7,462 bases of DNA from Raineya sp964654605 (lineage in GTDB: Bacteria > Bacteroidota > Bacteroidia > Cytophagales > Thermonemataceae). Every line of letters starts with the position of its first letter. Within the stretch, counting starts at the first letter, position 1. The notes beneath the pieces are model-generated. The model searched no databases, was not told the DNA's origin, and saw only the letters and a list, made by a program, of their open reading frames with translations. This document shows, piece by piece, positions 1 through 6,486 of this stretch. The stretch is taken from contig CAZZLW010000013.1 of the NCBI GenBank assembly GCA_964654605.1, forward strand, positions 1 through 7,462, given 5' to 3'. The translations under genes were made by a program, and so were the position numbers.

Positions 1-674
1 CGGTTGTAGCTGTACTGATTTTCTTTATCCAAACGCATAATATCCAAGGCTTCTCTTGCCTCTTTCAAACCTTTTGCACGAAATTCATCTTTCACTTCGC
101 TGTTTTTCAGAAAATAAATCCACTCATCAAGGGTATCTTTCGCTACATCATTGAACTGATTGACCTTGATAAGGTAATATTCAGGAAAAATATCGGAAAC
201 CAAAGTTTTGGCAAAGGTATTTTTCTGCTTTTCGGAAAGTTGCAGAGTATCGTTGAAATGCAAACCTTGAAAAGTAGTAGTGCCTTTGTAGATGTAATCT
301 TGCCCTTGCCCTAAATCAAAATAGACAATATTTATGGAAATGACTTTTTTGACTTCTGAGTAGGCTTGTCCCAAACGCAAATGCTCGGCAACGGCTTTGC
401 TTGTGCCATAGACCATTCGGTGAAAATAGTCAATTTCGTAAGTGTTCTGAATTTCAATGATGATAAGTTCATTTTTAGAATTTTCGGTGAGAATATCCAC
501 TCGGTTGTATTTATCCTCCCAACTTTCTTGATTGCCCTCACTTTCTAAAATCTCTTTGATTTTGATGTCTTCAAACAAAAGTTCCGACAAAAAACCTTCC
601 AACACAACAAAATTAGCCTTGTTGCGTAGCAAGCGTTTAATTGCCCAATCAAAACGGATTAACTTTTTGCTCAT
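1..674 (-). CDS. PD-(D/E)XK nuclease-family protein (Rpn/PDDEXK_2 type), C-terminus beyond the window
   Basis: The reading frame is open from an ATG at 674 to the left edge, giving 224 codons with no stop, so the C-terminus is missing. The product begins MSKKLIRFDWAIKRLLR. It carries the family's N-terminal D-x-x-x-K box (D9, K13) and a nuclease core with D60 in a VDI strand and E74-I-Q76 in an IIIEIQ strand. This is the D...ExQ variant of the PD-(D/E)XK site, seen in proteins annotated as 'Rpn family recombination-promoting nuclease/putative transposase'. The family is thought to cut DNA and may promote RecA-independent recombination; the role in this organism is unknown. A motif IDYFHRMVYGTSKAVAEHL follows the core and fits the family. 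Full-length relatives are roughly 280-320 residues, so most of the protein is present. The gene follows the permease on the same strand after 127 bases and has its own promoter candidate. The family call is confident; the biological role is not. Confidence 0.85.
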   Translation of the reverse strand, partial: MSKKLIRFDWAIKRLLRNKANFVVLEGFLSELLFEDIKIKEILESEGNQESWEDKYNRVDILTENSKNELIIIEIQNTYEIDYFHRMVYGTSKAVAEHLRLGQAYSEVKKVISINIVYFDLGQGQDYIYKGTTTFQGLHFNDTLQLSEKQKNTFAKTLVSDIFPEYYLIKVNQFNDVAKDTLDEWIYFLKNSEVKDEFRAKGLKEAREALDIMRLDKENQYSYN

Positions 675-690
675 TCTGCGTTATTTTTTG

Positions 691-723
691 CAAAATTAAG
701 CAAAACTTGTGAGAATAAGCAAT
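691..723 (-). promoter_or_regulatory. Candidate Bacteroidota promoter for the left nuclease gene
   Basis: Read on the minus strand, TAATTTTG (698-691) matches the -7 consensus TAnnTTTG exactly. A TTG (within ATTG, 723-720) lies 21 bases upstream, at the place expected for the -33 element. The -7 box ends 16 bases before the ATG at 674, which predicts a very short leader. The same box-to-start distance and a near-identical leader occur ahead of the second nuclease gene at 7088. Confidence 0.5.
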
Positions 724-801
724 TTATGGTCAGATTAAAGTAATTTTCAAGTTTTTTGCAAGTATTGATTTCTTGTTTTTCAAAAGTTGAGCAAGAAAAA
801 A

Positions 802-2178
802 TCATCTTTGTTGGATATACTCTTGCTTTTTGCTCTGTAACCAAAGATACACAGGCAAACCTGAAAGAACAATCAGAAAGCCATAACGTGTGTAAGGTTC
901 ATAAATAAGCCAAATCACACTAATAATTGTTATCAAGACCAAATACAAAGCAGGCAAAAAAGGATACGCCAAAGTCTTGTAAGGACGAGTAGCCTCGGGC
1001 ATTTTTCTACGCAAAATAAAAACAGCAAGGATAGTCAGAAAGTAAAAAAGCATTACGGCAAACATCACATATCCCAACAAATCGCTGTATGCACCTGAAA
1101 GACACAAAACCGAAGCCCATACCGCCTGTACTACCAAAGCGTTCTGAGGTACATCATTTTTATTCAGTTTGCCCAATGCCGAAAAAAATACCCCATCTTT
1201 TGCCATTGCATAATACACCCTTGCTCCTGAAAGAATACAACCATTATCCGAACCGAAAGTAGAAATCATTATCAAAATACTTACTAAAAGCAAGCCTATT
1301 TGCCCCAAAACCTGCGAAGCGGCGGCAGTTGCTACTAATTCGTTACTTTGTATTTGTGGAAATGGTAAAGCTATCAAATAGGCAATATTTGTAAGCAAGT
1401 AAATCAGGGTTACAAGTCCTGTTCCTATTGCCAAACTACGTGGAATCGTTTTTTCTGCATTTACAATTTCATCACCTGCAAAACTGATATTATTCCAAGC
1501 ATCACTGGAAAACAAAGAGCCAATCATTGCTACGGCAAAAAGAGGTAAATAATCTGTCAGTGCAATATTTTCGGGTAAAGCCCAATATTTTCCAAAATTC
1601 TCGGAGATAGCTCCTGCATTTCTTCCAAAAACAAAAATAATGAGCAAAAGCAAAGCCAAAGCAATGATTTTGGTACTACCAAAAAGGTTTTGGATAAGTG
1701 TTCCGTATTTTACTCCTTTGCTATTGATAAAAGTCAGTAGCCAAATTACAGCAATCGCAAGCAACTGATTGGTGGCTATGCCAAAACCGCCAACTTCTAC
1801 AATTTTATTATTTTTGCTAATGAATGGTAAAAGATTTCCTGTAAAATTGGCAAAAGCAACAGCTACCGCCGCAATTGTCCCTGTCTGAATAACAGCAAGC
1901 ACCGTCCAACCATACAGAAAAGCTATAAGCGAGTTGTAGGTTTTACGCAAAAACACATATTGCCCGCCTGCTTGTGGCATCATAGCGGCAAGTTCGCCAT
2001 AGCTCAACGCTCCTGCCATTGTAATTAGCCCCGTAATAAGCCAAACCAAGAGCAAACCCCAAACAGATTGCGTTTTTTGAGCAATATCCGAACTCACAAT
2101 AAAAATGCCCGAGCCAATCATTGTACCTGCTACGAGCATTACGGCATCAAATAAACGAATTTCTTTGCGAAAAGACAT
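802..2178 (-). CDS. APC-superfamily amino acid permease
   Basis: This 458-residue inner-membrane protein would move amino acids across the cytoplasmic membrane as a proton symporter or an exchanger. The sequence shows about 12 hydrophobic segments, near residues 11-29, 40-60, 84-112, 138-152, 166-185, 209-228, 247-270, 292-310, 347-363, 367-390, 404-427 and 432-447. TM1 carries the unwound substrate-binding motif GSGIF (22-26), and the conserved loop GELAAMMPQAGGQYVFLR lies at 61-78. Both are typical of the LAT/APA branch (L-type transporters, AdiC-like). Full length fits the family, and no extra C-terminal regulatory domain is present. The substrate cannot be read from the sequence; neutral amino acids are a plausible guess. 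The ATG at 2178 lies 11 bases after the ruvB stop, so the gene is probably the distal member of the siaC-ruvB transcript. There is no obvious functional link to ruvB. Confidence 0.88.
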   Translation of the reverse strand: MSFRKEIRLFDAVMLVAGTMIGSGIFIVSSDIAQKTQSVWGLLLVWLITGLITMAGALSYGELAAMMPQAGGQYVFLRKTYNSLIAFLYGWTVLAVIQTGTIAAVAVAFANFTGNLLPFISKNNKIVEVGGFGIATNQLLAIAVIWLLTFINSKGVKYGTLIQNLFGSTKIIALALLLLIIFVFGRNAGAISENFGKYWALPENIALTDYLPLFAVAMIGSLFSSDAWNNISFAGDEIVNAEKTIPRSLAIGTGLVTLIYLLTNIAYLIALPFPQIQSNELVATAAASQVLGQIGLLLVSILIMISTFGSDNGCILSGARVYYAMAKDGVFFSALGKLNKNDVPQNALVVQAVWASVLCLSGAYSDLLGYVMFAVMLFYFLTILAVFILRRKMPEATRPYKTLAYPFLPALYLVLITIISVIWLIYEPYTRYGFLIVLSGLPVYLWLQSKKQEYIQQR

Positions 2179-2189
2179 TTTAAGGAATT

Positions 2190-3221
2190 TTATTCATCAA
2201 ACAAATCATTTTGCTTTGCAAACTGACTGATACCCAAATGCTTGTAGGCTTTTTCAGTAGCTTCTCTGCCCCTTGAAGTTCTTTTAATGTAGCCTTCTTG
2301 TATCAGAAAGGGTTCATACACTTCTTCAATGGTTTCGGCTTCTTCGCCACAAGCAGTAGCAATGGTGGTAATCCCAACGGGACCGCCCTTAAATTTATGA
2401 ATAATGGTTTGTAAAATGCGGTTATCCATTTCGTCCAAGCCGTTTTTATCTACTTCCAAAGCCTGCAAGGCAATATCAGCAATTGCTAAATCTATATTTC
2501 CATTACCTTTTACTTGGGCAAAATCACGAATACGGCGTAGCAAATTATTGGCAATGCGAGGCGTACCCCTACTACGGCGGGCAATTTCGTAAGCGGCTTC
2601 TTCTTCAATTTTCACACCCAAAATCTTACAAGAACGTTTTACGATTTGCGTAAGCAACTGGGCATCATAGTATTGCAGACGAGCATTGATAGCAAATCTG
2701 GCTCGAAGAGGGGCAGTTAAGAGCCCCGACCTCGTAGTAGCTCCAATAAGCGTAAAAGGATTCAAACCTATTTGCACAGTACGAGCATTAGGACCTGAAT
2801 CCAACATTATATCAATTTTGTAGTCTTCCATTGCAGAGTATAAGTACTCCTCCACAATAGGATTGAGGCGATGAATTTCATCTATGAAAAGAACATCATT
2901 GGTATTGAGCTTGGTAAGCAAACCTGCCAGGTCACTGGGCTTATCCAGAACAGGACCCGAAGTAGTCATCATTTCTACCCCAAGTTCATTGGCAATGATG
3001 TTGGAAAGGGTTGTTTTGCCAAGACCGGGCGGTCCGTGCAAAAGAACGTGGTCTAGGGCTTCTCCGCGTTGTTTGGCGGCAAGTACAAAGATACGCAAGT
3101 TTTCAACGATTTTTTCTTGCCCTGTAAAATCCTCAAAACTCAAAGGACGCAAAGCCTTCTCTATCTCTCTATCCGAAGGCGATAGTTTATCTTCCTCACC
3201 GGTGAGGTAATCTTTACGCAT
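2190..3221 (-). CDS. ruvB: Holliday junction branch migration ATPase RuvB
   Basis: RuvB is the hexameric AAA+ motor that, with RuvA, drives branch migration of Holliday junctions during recombinational repair and hands them to RuvC. All hallmark motifs are present in 343 residues, the normal length. They are the DFTGQE entry motif (31-36), Walker A GPPGLGKT (63-70), Walker B LFIDE (111-115), sensor 1 GATTRSG (160-166), arginine finger R173 in PLRARF, and sensor 2 R222 in RGTPRIANNLLRR. The C-terminal winged helix begins near GGPVGITTIA (279-288). The start lies 8 bases after the siaC stop. A GGAGGAG that could serve as Shine-Dalgarno is formed by the last siaC codons, 11 bases before the ATG, which is somewhat long spacing. 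No ruvA or ruvC is in the window. It is apparently intact and functional. Confidence 0.98.
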   Translation of the reverse strand: MRKDYLTGEEDKLSPSDREIEKALRPLSFEDFTGQEKIVENLRIFVLAAKQRGEALDHVLLHGPPGLGKTTLSNIIANELGVEMMTTSGPVLDKPSDLAGLLTKLNTNDVLFIDEIHRLNPIVEEYLYSAMEDYKIDIMLDSGPNARTVQIGLNPFTLIGATTRSGLLTAPLRARFAINARLQYYDAQLLTQIVKRSCKILGVKIEEEAAYEIARRSRGTPRIANNLLRRIRDFAQVKGNGNIDLAIADIALQALEVDKNGLDEMDNRILQTIIHKFKGGPVGITTIATACGEEAETIEEVYEPFLIQEGYIKRTSRGREATEKAYKHLGISQFAKQNDLFDE

Positions 3222-3229
3222 AAATGTAT

Positions 3230-3619
3230 TTACTCCTCCGCAATAATTCTGATATTGAACGAAATGCTTTCTAAAAGGTCTTGATAGTCTTTGCCTGCTT
3301 CAATCATATCATCATCAAACTCTTCGCACCACCAATTGATTTCAACGGCGGCTCCTACACTTTTGAGTTGTGCCATTTTTTTGAATACATCAAGCAAACA
3401 TTTAGAAGAGCTTGTATTGAAATATTCCAGTTCCACATCAAGGCTCAAAACTCTTTCGGCGGCTTGAGCTTTGAAGCGTTCTAACCAATCGTTGATAGGC
3501 GTATAAAATTCCAAAGGATTTTCAGGCACAGAACGCCCCTTGATTTCCAACTTTCCTGTATCGGGGTCTAAATGCACAAAAGGGGTGTTAAGCGTTTTTT
3601 CAATTCTCAAACTTTCCAT
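3230..3619 (-). CDS. siaC: SiaC-family regulatory phosphoprotein (DUF1987)
   Basis: This 129-residue soluble protein matches the SiaC/DUF1987 family in its N-terminal IEKTLNTPFVHLDPDTGKLEIKGRS, the PENPLEFYTPINDWL block (32-46) and the central YFNTSSSK (66-73). In Pseudomonas aeruginosa, SiaC is phosphorylated on Thr68 by SiaB and dephosphorylated by SiaA. The unphosphorylated form binds and activates the diguanylate cyclase SiaD. The equivalent residue here is T69, followed by three serines. The fold resembles a STAS-like partner-switch protein. A siaB-like gene lies upstream on the same strand, which supports the assignment, but no siaA or siaD is in view, so the output partner is unknown. 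The gap to siaB is 168 bases without a recognisable promoter, while ruvB follows after 8 bases. The family call is strong; the c-di-GMP link is only by analogy. Confidence 0.88.
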   Translation of the reverse strand: MESLRIEKTLNTPFVHLDPDTGKLEIKGRSVPENPLEFYTPINDWLERFKAQAAERVLSLDVELEYFNTSSSKCLLDVFKKMAQLKSVGAAVEINWWCEEFDDDMIEAGKDYQDLLESISFNIRIIAEE

Positions 3620-3666
3620 AAAAAATTTTTATTTAAGGCAGATTTATTCTTGGTAATTATTTTCGC

Positions 3667-3682
3667 TTAAGGGTTTAAGGGT
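3667..3682 (-). repeat. Two perfect tandem copies of an 8-base unit in the siaB-siaC gap
   Basis: The plus-strand unit TTAAGGGT occurs twice in a row, followed by TCAAGCC. A short imperfect palindrome, GAGGTAAAAGTTTTACTC, lies about 10 bases further on at 3693-3710. The 168-base gap (3620-3787) contains no convincing ORF and no TAnnTTTG promoter for siaC. The repeat could be a regulator site, a leftover of an intergenic repeat family, or chance in AT-rich DNA. Confidence 0.35.
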
Positions 3683-3787
3683 TCAAGCCTTTGAGGTAAA
3701 AGTTTTACTCCGTCTAAATATACAATGTCTTTAATCTTGTTCTTGCTTCTTATTTCCTGTTTCCATACTACAAAACCTAAACAATTA

Positions 3788-4342
3788 CTATTCTTGCTTG
3801 TTATCAGTACGAGGAATTTCTACTTTCAAAGTAAAAAAAGCTAAATCATCGTCCAAATGACTAAACTCATATCGCAAATTACCTTCCGATTTGCGTGCTA
3901 TATCCACAAAACCCAAGCCTGCTGTACCCTTCTCCGAAAAACCTTCGTTGGCAAGTATTTGTTTATGATACTCCCGTAATTCTTCTCGGCTCAAAGAGTT
4001 GATGTAATCAATTTTTTCTTTAATTTTTTGCTCACTTTGCTTAAAAACATAGTTGCCTGTGGCAATAACATATTTATCTTGGTAGGCTTCAAATACAGCC
4101 AGACCTTTCATTCCTATTTCTTCGCTGTGCTTTTCTAAATGATGACTTAAATTCTGATAACACTCCGTAGCAATATTATAGACTTTTTTGCGAGTTTTAG
4201 GGTTTTGTTCGGCGGTTTCAAGCCTATCTTCAATGATACGAAGCAAAGAATTGATTTGCACAAATCCTACCTGCCCTTTGTAAGACAAGATAAAATTTTC
4301 ATCTTGCATTTCATTATACACTTGGCTATAATCTTTTTTCAT
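3788..4342 (-). CDS. siaB: SiaB-family protein kinase (GHKL/HATPase-like, DUF6272)
   Basis: This 184-residue cytoplasmic protein resembles SiaB, the kinase that phosphorylates SiaC on threonine. The ATP-binding features are a GHKL-type N box, YNIATECYQNLSHH (55-68) with E60 and N64, and a glycine-rich lid KGTAGLGFVDIARKS (138-152). It ends in the strand LAFFTLKVEIP (167-177) typical of the HATPase fold. No transmembrane segment, sensor or receiver domain is present, so it is a stand-alone kinase of the anti-sigma or partner-switch type. Its substrate is most likely the siaC product encoded just downstream. It starts at an ATG 87 bases from the divergent folP start, behind a good Bacteroidota promoter match. 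It could be annotated only as a hypothetical protein by homology-poor pipelines; the siaC neighbour makes the assignment firmer. Confidence 0.82.
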   Translation of the reverse strand: MKKDYSQVYNEMQDENFILSYKGQVGFVQINSLLRIIEDRLETAEQNPKTRKKVYNIATECYQNLSHHLEKHSEEIGMKGLAVFEAYQDKYVIATGNYVFKQSEQKIKEKIDYINSLSREELREYHKQILANEGFSEKGTAGLGFVDIARKSEGNLRYEFSHLDDDLAFFTLKVEIPRTDNKQE

Positions 4343-4374
4343 TAGCCCTTAATTTTTGGTGACGCAATTATTGC

Positions 4375-4405
4375 CAAAACTAAAAAAAACTAATTTACTT
4401 GCAAA
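4375..4405 (-). promoter_or_regulatory. Bacteroidota-type promoter ahead of siaB
   Basis: On the minus strand, TAGTTTTG (4382-4375) matches the -7 consensus TAnnTTTG exactly. TTTG (4405-4402) matches the -33 element exactly, with a 19-base spacer. Transcription would begin near 4370, leaving a leader of about 28 bases before the siaB ATG at 4342. This is the best promoter match in the window. No comparably good match faces folP in the same 87-base region. Confidence 0.65.
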
Positions 4406-4429
4406 AATTTTTGTTTAATTTTTCAAAAA

Positions 4430-5263
4430 ATGCGTTTTTCTATTCAAAGTAAAGGACGTTTGTGGCTCTTGGATAAGCCTTGGGTAATGGGGATTCTGAA
4501 TATCACCCCCGACTCTTTTTTTGAAGGAAGCCGACAAAAAAACATTGATGAACTGCTCAGAAATGCCGAAAAAATGCTTTCCGAAGGGGCAGATATATTG
4601 GACGTGGGTGGCTACTCTACACGCCCAGGGGCTAGCGAAGTTAGTTTGCAAGAAGAATTGCAAAGGGTAATACCCGCTATTGAGGCAATTCGTAGCAAGT
4701 TTCCTGAATGCCTCATTTCCATAGATACCTTTCGCTCCGAGGTAGCTCAAAAAGCAATAGCGAGCGGTGCTGATATTATCAATGATATTTCAGGTGGCTC
4801 GCTTGATGAAAAAATGTTTGATACAGTAGCTTGCTTGCAAGTGCCATATATCTTAATGCACAGCCGAGGCAACCCTCAAACAATGAGCCAAATGTGCCAT
4901 TACGAAAATATTTTGTTAGAAATTTTGCATTTTTTTGAACAAAAAATCAAAAAATTACGTATCTTGGGGGTGAAAGACATCATTGCTGATGTAGGTTTCG
5001 GCTTTGCAAAAAACATAGACCAAAATTTTTTCCTGCTTAAAAATTTATCGTACTTTCAAATCTTACAAGTGCCATTGCTCGTGGGAATATCACGTAAATC
5101 AATGATTTACAAAACACTATCTATTAGTCCTTACGAAGCCCTTAACGGCACTACGGCTCTTAATATGTTTGCTCTGATGCAAGGAGCTAACATTTTAAGA
5201 GTTCACGATGCAAAAGAAGCAAAAGAGACAATTCTTCTATACCAAAAGTTACTGGAAAGCTAA
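4430..5263 (+). CDS. folP: Dihydropteroate synthase
   Basis: FolP joins 6-hydroxymethyl-7,8-dihydropterin pyrophosphate to p-aminobenzoate, giving dihydropteroate in folate synthesis; it is the sulfonamide target. The 277-residue product has the usual TIM-barrel motifs in order: MGILNITPDSF (20-30), DVGGYSTRPGA (58-68), SIDTF with D99, NDISGG with N118 (118-123), LMHSRGNPQTM (142-152), DVGFGFAK with D187 (187-194), SRKS with K223 (221-224) and RVHD with R257 and H259. All the main pterin and phosphate ligands are present. Two positions differ from common sequences: S145 where many enzymes have Met, and V188 where many have Pro. The ATG at 4430 has no clear Shine-Dalgarno, as is usual in this phylum. 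cdaA follows after 2 bases, so the two are almost certainly co-transcribed, a pairing widely seen in Bacteroidota. Confidence 0.97.
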   Translation: MRFSIQSKGRLWLLDKPWVMGILNITPDSFFEGSRQKNIDELLRNAEKMLSEGADILDVGGYSTRPGASEVSLQEELQRVIPAIEAIRSKFPECLISIDTFRSEVAQKAIASGADIINDISGGSLDEKMFDTVACLQVPYILMHSRGNPQTMSQMCHYENILLEILHFFEQKIKKLRILGVKDIIADVGFGFAKNIDQNFFLLKNLSYFQILQVPLLVGISRKSMIYKTLSISPYEALNGTTALNMFALMQGANILRVHDAKEAKETILLYQKLLES

Positions 5264-5265
5264 AT

Positions 5266-6114
5266 ATGTGGTTTTTGTTCAAAATATGGTTTTTTAATTT
5301 TACTTGGGTAGATGCCTTAGACATCTTGCTGGTAGCTTATTTGATTTACCAATTCTACAAATTGCTGAAAGGAAGTATTGCGGTGCGTATTTTGTGGGGG
5401 ATTGTAATGCTTGGTATAGGCTACCTGATTGTCAATTTGTTGCAACTAAAACTCTTGGGTAATATACTTGGGCAATTTTTTGGCGTTGGGGTTATTGCGA
5501 TGATTATTCTTTTTCAGCAAGAAATACGCAAGTTTTTGCTCTTGGTAGGTCGCTCACAAGTATTCGGAGATGATAATTTCTGGGACGCACTACCTTGGCG
5601 TAAAAATACCAAAAAAAGCAAAGTAGATATCAATGCCGTTGTAGAAGCCGCCCGGGCACTAAGTAGTAGCAATACAGGTGCTTTGATTGTATTTGCACGT
5701 GGTACAGATATGAAATTTTATGCCGAATCGGGCGATATGTTAGATGCTTTACTTTCCAAAAGACTGCTCTTATCCATTTTCAACAAGTATAGCCCTTTGC
5801 ACGATGGAGCGGTGATTGTAGGGCAATCGGGTAGAATTATTGCGGCAAGATGTATTCTACCTGTTTCCGAAAACCCCAATATCCCTGCGACAATGGGATT
5901 GAGGCACCGCTCTGCTATTGGGGTTACGGAAGTAACCGATGCCATCGTTTTAGTTGTTTCCGAAGAAACAGGACAAGTTTCACTGGCTCGCAACGGTGAA
6001 GTATATCAAGGTTTGAGCTATCAGGAATTGCGAACCAAACTAACCAAATATTTGGCAGAAAAAACTTCTGCCCCACCTATGCGAGAAGTAAGCGTAGAAG
6101 TTGCAGAAAGGTAA
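5266..6114 (+). CDS. cdaA: Membrane diadenylate cyclase CdaA (DacA)
   Basis: CdaA condenses two ATP into cyclic di-AMP, a messenger that in other bacteria controls potassium and osmolyte balance and envelope stress. The 282-residue protein has three N-terminal membrane segments (about 14-31, 36-57 and 63-84), a linker, and a cytoplasmic DAC domain from about 120. The catalytic DGA motif (180-182, in LHDGAVIVG) and the GLRHRSAIG motif (211-219) are intact, as is SEETG (232-236), so it should be active. In Firmicutes cdaA sits with cdaR and glmM; neither is here. Instead it follows folP by 2 bases, the usual Bacteroidota arrangement. After its stop, 99 bases separate it from purS, so purS may be read separately. 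No c-di-AMP receptor or phosphodiesterase is recognised in the window. Confidence 0.96.
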   Translation: MWFLFKIWFFNFTWVDALDILLVAYLIYQFYKLLKGSIAVRILWGIVMLGIGYLIVNLLQLKLLGNILGQFFGVGVIAMIILFQQEIRKFLLLVGRSQVFGDDNFWDALPWRKNTKKSKVDINAVVEAARALSSSNTGALIVFARGTDMKFYAESGDMLDALLSKRLLLSIFNKYSPLHDGAVIVGQSGRIIAARCILPVSENPNIPATMGLRHRSAIGVTEVTDAIVLVVSEETGQVSLARNGEVYQGLSYQELRTKLTKYLAEKTSAPPMREVSVEVAER

Positions 6115-6164
6115 AGTGAAAGGTTAAAAGTTTTGAAGCTGTGTAAAATTTTTGATTTTTTTAC

Positions 6165-6192
6165 TTGAAAACTCAAGAAAAACGTATTTTTA
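6165..6192 (+). promoter_or_regulatory. Weak promoter candidate for purS
   Basis: TTG (6165-6167), a 17-base spacer and TATTTTTA (6185-6192) resemble the Bacteroidota TTG / TAnnTTTG promoter with the final G replaced by A. It lies 21 bases before the purS ATG at 6214. The match is imperfect in AT-rich DNA, so read-through from cdaA is an equally good explanation for purS expression. Confidence 0.25.
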
Positions 6193-6213
6193 CAACCAAA
6201 ATCATTGAAAGAA

Positions 6214-6486
6214 ATGAAATTTATAGCCGAAATCAACATAATGCCTCTGAAAGAAATCTTAGACCCACAGGGCAAAGCCGTACTGCTTGGCTTAAAACAT
6301 CTCCAACTTTCTGAAATCAAAGATGTACGTGTAGGCAAACACATTACGCTTTCTTTGGAAGCGGGCAGTCAGCAAGAAGCCAAAGAAAAAGTAGAAAAAG
6401 CCTGCTCAGAGCTTTTGGCAAATCCGATTATGGAAAGCTATTCTTACACTTTGCAAGAAATCAATGAAAAAATTATCAGAAGATAA
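6214..6486 (+). CDS. purS: Phosphoribosylformylglycinamidine synthase subunit PurS
   Basis: PurS is the small structural subunit of the three-part FGAM synthase (PurS-PurQ-PurL), which converts FGAR to FGAM in purine synthesis and may help pass ammonia from PurQ to PurL. The 90-residue product shows the family pattern: an N-terminal strand KFIAEINIMP, LDPQGKAV (16-23), the VRVGKHI strand (38-44), a helix around 52-68 and the closing NPIMESYSY (70-78). A TTG three codons upstream (6205) could extend the frame, but the ATG at 6214 gives MKFIAEI, which fits PurS starts. Its presence implies short-form PurL with separate PurQ, rather than the fused enzyme of about 1200-1300 residues; neither is in this window, so purS is split from its partners. 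Its last 23 bases overlap the NUDIX gene in another frame, pointing to translational coupling. Confidence 0.9.
   Translation: MKFIAEINIMPLKEILDPQGKAVLLGLKHLQLSEIKDVRVGKHITLSLEAGSQQEAKEKVEKACSELLANPIMESYSYTLQEINEKIIRR

Noticed and set aside
769..798. Inverted repeat TTTCTTG / CAAGAAA with a 16-base loop just after the permease stop, as a terminator
   Set aside because: The stem is AT-rich, the loop is long and there is no T-run after the stem in the direction of transcription.
802..2178. The permease as a c-di-AMP-controlled transporter
   Set aside because: It ends soon after the last membrane segment and carries no RCK_C, USP or CBS-type regulatory domain that would bind the messenger.
2884..3210. 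108-codon plus-strand frame opposite ruvB
   Set aside because: It is a shadow of ruvB codons with serine- and arginine-rich low-information sequence and no family resemblance.
3731..3766. 11-codon minus-strand frame (METGNKKQEQD) between siaB and siaC
   Set aside because: It is too short to distinguish from chance and has no convincing ribosome site or conservation evidence.
4415..4750. 111-codon open frame on the minus strand opposite folP
   Set aside because: It lies antisense to the clearly conserved start of folP, has no recognisable domain and a composition typical of a shadow frame.
6164..6177. CTTGA-AAAC-TCAAG inverted repeat between cdaA and purS, as a terminator
   Set aside because: It is only five base pairs, has no following T-tract on the plus strand, and is likely by chance in such AT-rich DNA.
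6021..6344. 107-codon minus-strand frame across the cdaA end and purS
   Set aside because: It overlaps two well-supported genes on the opposite strand and shows no domain.
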